Origin: Clostridiales bacterium
GTDB lineage: Bacteria; Bacillota; Clostridia; Monoglobales; Firm-18
Length of the DNA stretch: 8,029 bases
Direction: 5' to 3'
Assembly (NCBI GenBank): GCA_031255355.1
Contig: JAIRSR010000019.1
Coordinates: 1-8,029, forward strand
A model generated the notes under the pieces. That model searched no databases, was not told the DNA's origin, and was given only the letters and a program-made list of their open reading frames with translations. Below are positions 6,089 through 8,029 of this stretch, piece after piece (position 1 is the stretch's first letter; each line of letters begins with the position of its first letter). A program made the position numbers and the translations under genes.

Positions 6089-7880
6089 ACTTGTAGATAG
6101 GACCGAATGTTTGACACGCCCTGTAATCCGAGCCTTCTTTATCCATGCCGAACGCGTTCCACGCGGCGGGACGGAAGATTTTATCCTCGTCCACGTTGTG
6201 CATACAAACAGGAATCCTCAGCATGGACGCCAACGTAATTAAATCCGCGCCGATATGTCCGTAACTGAATGAGCCGTGGTTCGCGCCCCAATTGTTCATC
6301 ACCGCGTACACGTCCTTGAACGCGCCCTGCCCTGTCAGGCGCGGTACAAACCACGTACACGGCCACGTCGGGTCGGTTCTGTCCATAATAATTTTATGCA
6401 CGTCTGCGGGAAGTTCCGCAGTGTACCCCTCCGCTAACTGCATCACGGGGCCTAAGCCCTTAATCAGATTCACCCGAATCAACGTCACGGGCATACCGCC
6501 CTTAGTGGTGAAGTTGTCGGAATAGCCGCCCCCGCGAAAGTACCCGGCACTCGCCGCACGCCACGGTGTAGCGTCAAGACACGCCTGCGCGTCCTCTCCG
6601 CTGATTTCCCAAAACGGCTTCATGGCGGGTGCGCCGTCCTTGGTCATTTCACCCGCGCCGTCGATTGCCGCGCTTCCCGAATTGATGAGGTGGATAAAGC
6701 CGTCTTTGGTCAAGCCGCTTAACTTATGCCCCGTGACGCGCTCGACCGCCTCCGGGCTCCAATAGGTTCTAACGTCCGCGAACACCTGCGGCGTGTTGGT
6801 CAAAAGTTTCCCAAACAGCATTGCCGCACCGTTAAGGCTGTCATTTTCCGTAGCAAGCACGAACGCCTCCCGAATCCCGTTCCAATCAAATGAGGAGTTC
6901 AGCACGGATTCGGAAAAATCGCCGTTGGGGAAGTGGTCTGTCCACTGCCGTTGCCCTTGGAAGCCGCCCAAAATCGCGTTATGCCCGAGCGACTCCTCGC
7001 CGAAGTCCTCCGCGAGTTTTGCGTTCCCTATCATAAGGTCGCGGATAATCAGCGTCATTTTAACGACAAATTCCCAATCCCGCTCCTTTTGTTCCTTGGA
7101 TTTTTGCAGCCCGGGCGCGTTCAAATCCTGCCCCTCTTTGCAGTTTTCCCTCGTCCACGCGAGTGCTTTTGCGTACTCCTCTTTGTCGTAGATTCCCTCG
7201 TTGATCCTGCGGATAATTTCCGATTCGTCCACCGACTCATTCCGAATCCCGAGGTATTCTTGAAAGAAATCCGGGTTGACAATGGAACCCGCAATCCCCA
7301 TACTGACGGAGCCTATCGAAAGGTATGATTTTCCTTTCATCGTCGCAACGGCAACCGCCGCCCTTGCCCAACGGAGGAGTTTTTCGCCCACGTCGCCGGG
7401 AATGGTGAAGTCCCCGCCGTCCTTTACATCTCTGCCGTAAATGCCGTAGGCGGGCAATCCCTTTTGCGCGTACCCCGCGAGGACGGCGGCAAGATACACC
7501 GCGCCGGGGCGTTCCGTGCCGTTAAACCCCCAGACGGCCTTTGGCATCAGCGGGTCTGTATCCATCGTTTCCGAGCCGTAGCACCAACAGGGCGTAACGG
7601 TAATCGTCGCGCCGACGCTGTGTTTACTGAATTTTTCCGCGCACATGGCGGCCTCTGCCACGCCGCCTATGCAGGTATCGGCGACGACGCACTCCACGGG
7701 AAGCCCGCAGGAATGTTTCAGCGTCCCCTCGATGAGTTCCTTGACCGCCCGCGCGAGATTCATGGTCTGCTCCTCCAGCGATTCGCGAACGCCGCGTCTG
7801 CGTCCGTCAATGGTGGGGCGTATGCCGATTTTTGGAAGGCTTCCTATCAGACGGTTTTCCGGTTTTACTTGTTTTAACAT
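6087..7880 (-). CDS. fucI: L-fucose isomerase
   Basis: This cytoplasmic, Mn-dependent ketol-isomerase converts L-fucose to L-fuculose; family members also accept D-arabinose. The 597-residue protein matches the E. coli FucI length (591) and is alike along its whole span: LPKIGIRPTIDGRR, GVRESLEEQTMN, VTPCWCYGSET, WGFNGTERPGAVYLAA, MKGKSYLSIG, GFQGQRQWTD, NSSFDWNG, and the ending YRACQTFGPIYK. Metal and catalytic residues are present: Glu345 (in ATENDSLNG), Asp369 (in VFADVRTYWSPEA) and His535 (in NWGANHG), matching Glu337, Asp361 and His528 of E. coli FucI. The ATG at 7880 is preferred, with GGAG 8 bases before it; the GTG at 7883 has only 5. It follows the sugar kinase gene by 13 bases, and its stop lies 14 bases before thyA. 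Confidence 0.98.
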   Translation of the reverse strand: MLKQVKPENRLIGSLPKIGIRPTIDGRRRGVRESLEEQTMNLARAVKELIEGTLKHSCGLPVECVVADTCIGGVAEAAMCAEKFSKHSVGATITVTPCWCYGSETMDTDPLMPKAVWGFNGTERPGAVYLAAVLAGYAQKGLPAYGIYGRDVKDGGDFTIPGDVGEKLLRWARAAVAVATMKGKSYLSIGSVSMGIAGSIVNPDFFQEYLGIRNESVDESEIIRRINEGIYDKEEYAKALAWTRENCKEGQDLNAPGLQKSKEQKERDWEFVVKMTLIIRDLMIGNAKLAEDFGEESLGHNAILGGFQGQRQWTDHFPNGDFSESVLNSSFDWNGIREAFVLATENDSLNGAAMLFGKLLTNTPQVFADVRTYWSPEAVERVTGHKLSGLTKDGFIHLINSGSAAIDGAGEMTKDGAPAMKPFWEISGEDAQACLDATPWRAASAGYFRGGGYSDNFTTKGGMPVTLIRVNLIKGLGPVMQLAEGYTAELPADVHKIIMDRTDPTWPCTWFVPRLTGQGAFKDVYAVMNNWGANHGSFSYGHIGADLITLASMLRIPVCMHNVDEDKIFRPAAWNAFGMDKEGSDYRACQTFGPIYK

Positions 7881-7888
7881 CACATAAT

Positions 7889-7895
7889 CTCCTTT
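7889..7895 (-). promoter_or_regulatory. Ribosome binding site AAAGGAG of fucI, overlapping the kinase stop codon
   Basis: AAAGGAG shares two bases with the TAA of the upstream kinase (7896-7894) and lies 8 bases before the ATG at 7880. An out-of-frame ATG at 7885, followed at once by TGA, lies between them and is not a real start. Confidence 0.75.
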
Positions 7896-8029
7896 ATCTT
7901 ATAATAGTTAAAAATTTTTGATACGCGCCGCGCCACGCTTCCGTGCCGTCGGGGGTGTATTCCGTGAGCGAAAATGACTTTTTAATGATTTCTCTGCCCT
8001 GTTTGAGGGAACTAATTTCCCCCAACGCG
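7894..8029 (-). CDS. Sugar kinase of the FGGY family, C-terminal fragment (probable L-fuculokinase or rhamnulokinase)
   Basis: An open frame enters from the right edge and ends in TAA at 7896-7894, giving 44 visible residues that begin ALGEISSLKQGREIIKKSFS. The visible part matches what I recall of the C-terminal helix and tail of rhamnulokinase-like FGGY kinases: a short loop, then a helix of the type REIIKKSF, then an acidic/aromatic tail with EAW and AYQKF. Such kinases phosphorylate L-fuculose or L-rhamnulose at position 1, which suits the position directly before fucI. The catalytic domain is outside the window, so substrate specificity cannot be judged. The kinase stop and the fucI SD overlap, indicating one transcript. 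Confidence 0.72.
   Translation of the reverse strand, partial: ALGEISSLKQGREIIKKSFSLTEYTPDGTEAWRGAYQKFLTIIR

Overview
All recognisable genes in this window lie on the minus strand and read from the right end to the left. GC content is moderate to high (roughly 55% by eye). Purine-rich Shine-Dalgarno (SD) sequences (AAAGGAG, AAGGGTGA, GGAG) stand at good distances from the starts. Protein types (a clostridial-type ThyA, a TM287/288-like ABC exporter pair, a DUF5058-like membrane protein) point to a Gram-positive, Firmicutes/Clostridia-like bacterium. The genus cannot be told from this window.

In transcription order: (1) the last 44 residues of a FGGY-family sugar kinase (7894-8029), probably an L-fuculo- or rhamnulokinase; (2) a complete L-fucose isomerase, fucI (6087-7880); (3) a complete thymidylate synthase, thyA (5242-6072); (4) a small polytopic membrane protein resembling DUF5058 (4455-5162); (5) a second small polytopic membrane protein of unknown family (3632-4429); (6) an ABC exporter half-transporter with a degenerate ATPase site (1837-3570); (7) its catalytically complete partner (1-1847), which overlaps the previous gene by 11 bases and runs off the left edge only a few residues before its likely end.

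The gaps between genes are about 13, 14, 79, 25 and 61 bases, then -11. No convincing terminator or promoter was seen in any of them, so the whole run may be one transcript. The 79- and 61-base gaps are the only places with room for internal promoters.

Functionally the window joins three modules. The first is deoxysugar catabolism: FucI makes L-fuculose and the kinase would phosphorylate it; the aldolase is not in view. The second is dTMP synthesis by ThyA, wedged directly behind fucI with its SD overlapping the fucI stop. The third is membrane transport, made of a probable two-protein membrane pair of unknown substrate and a heterodimeric type IV ABC exporter. Nothing here is a mobile element, CRISPR array or RNA gene. 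The least understood part, and the best candidate for undescribed biology, is the pair of small membrane proteins at 3632-5162.
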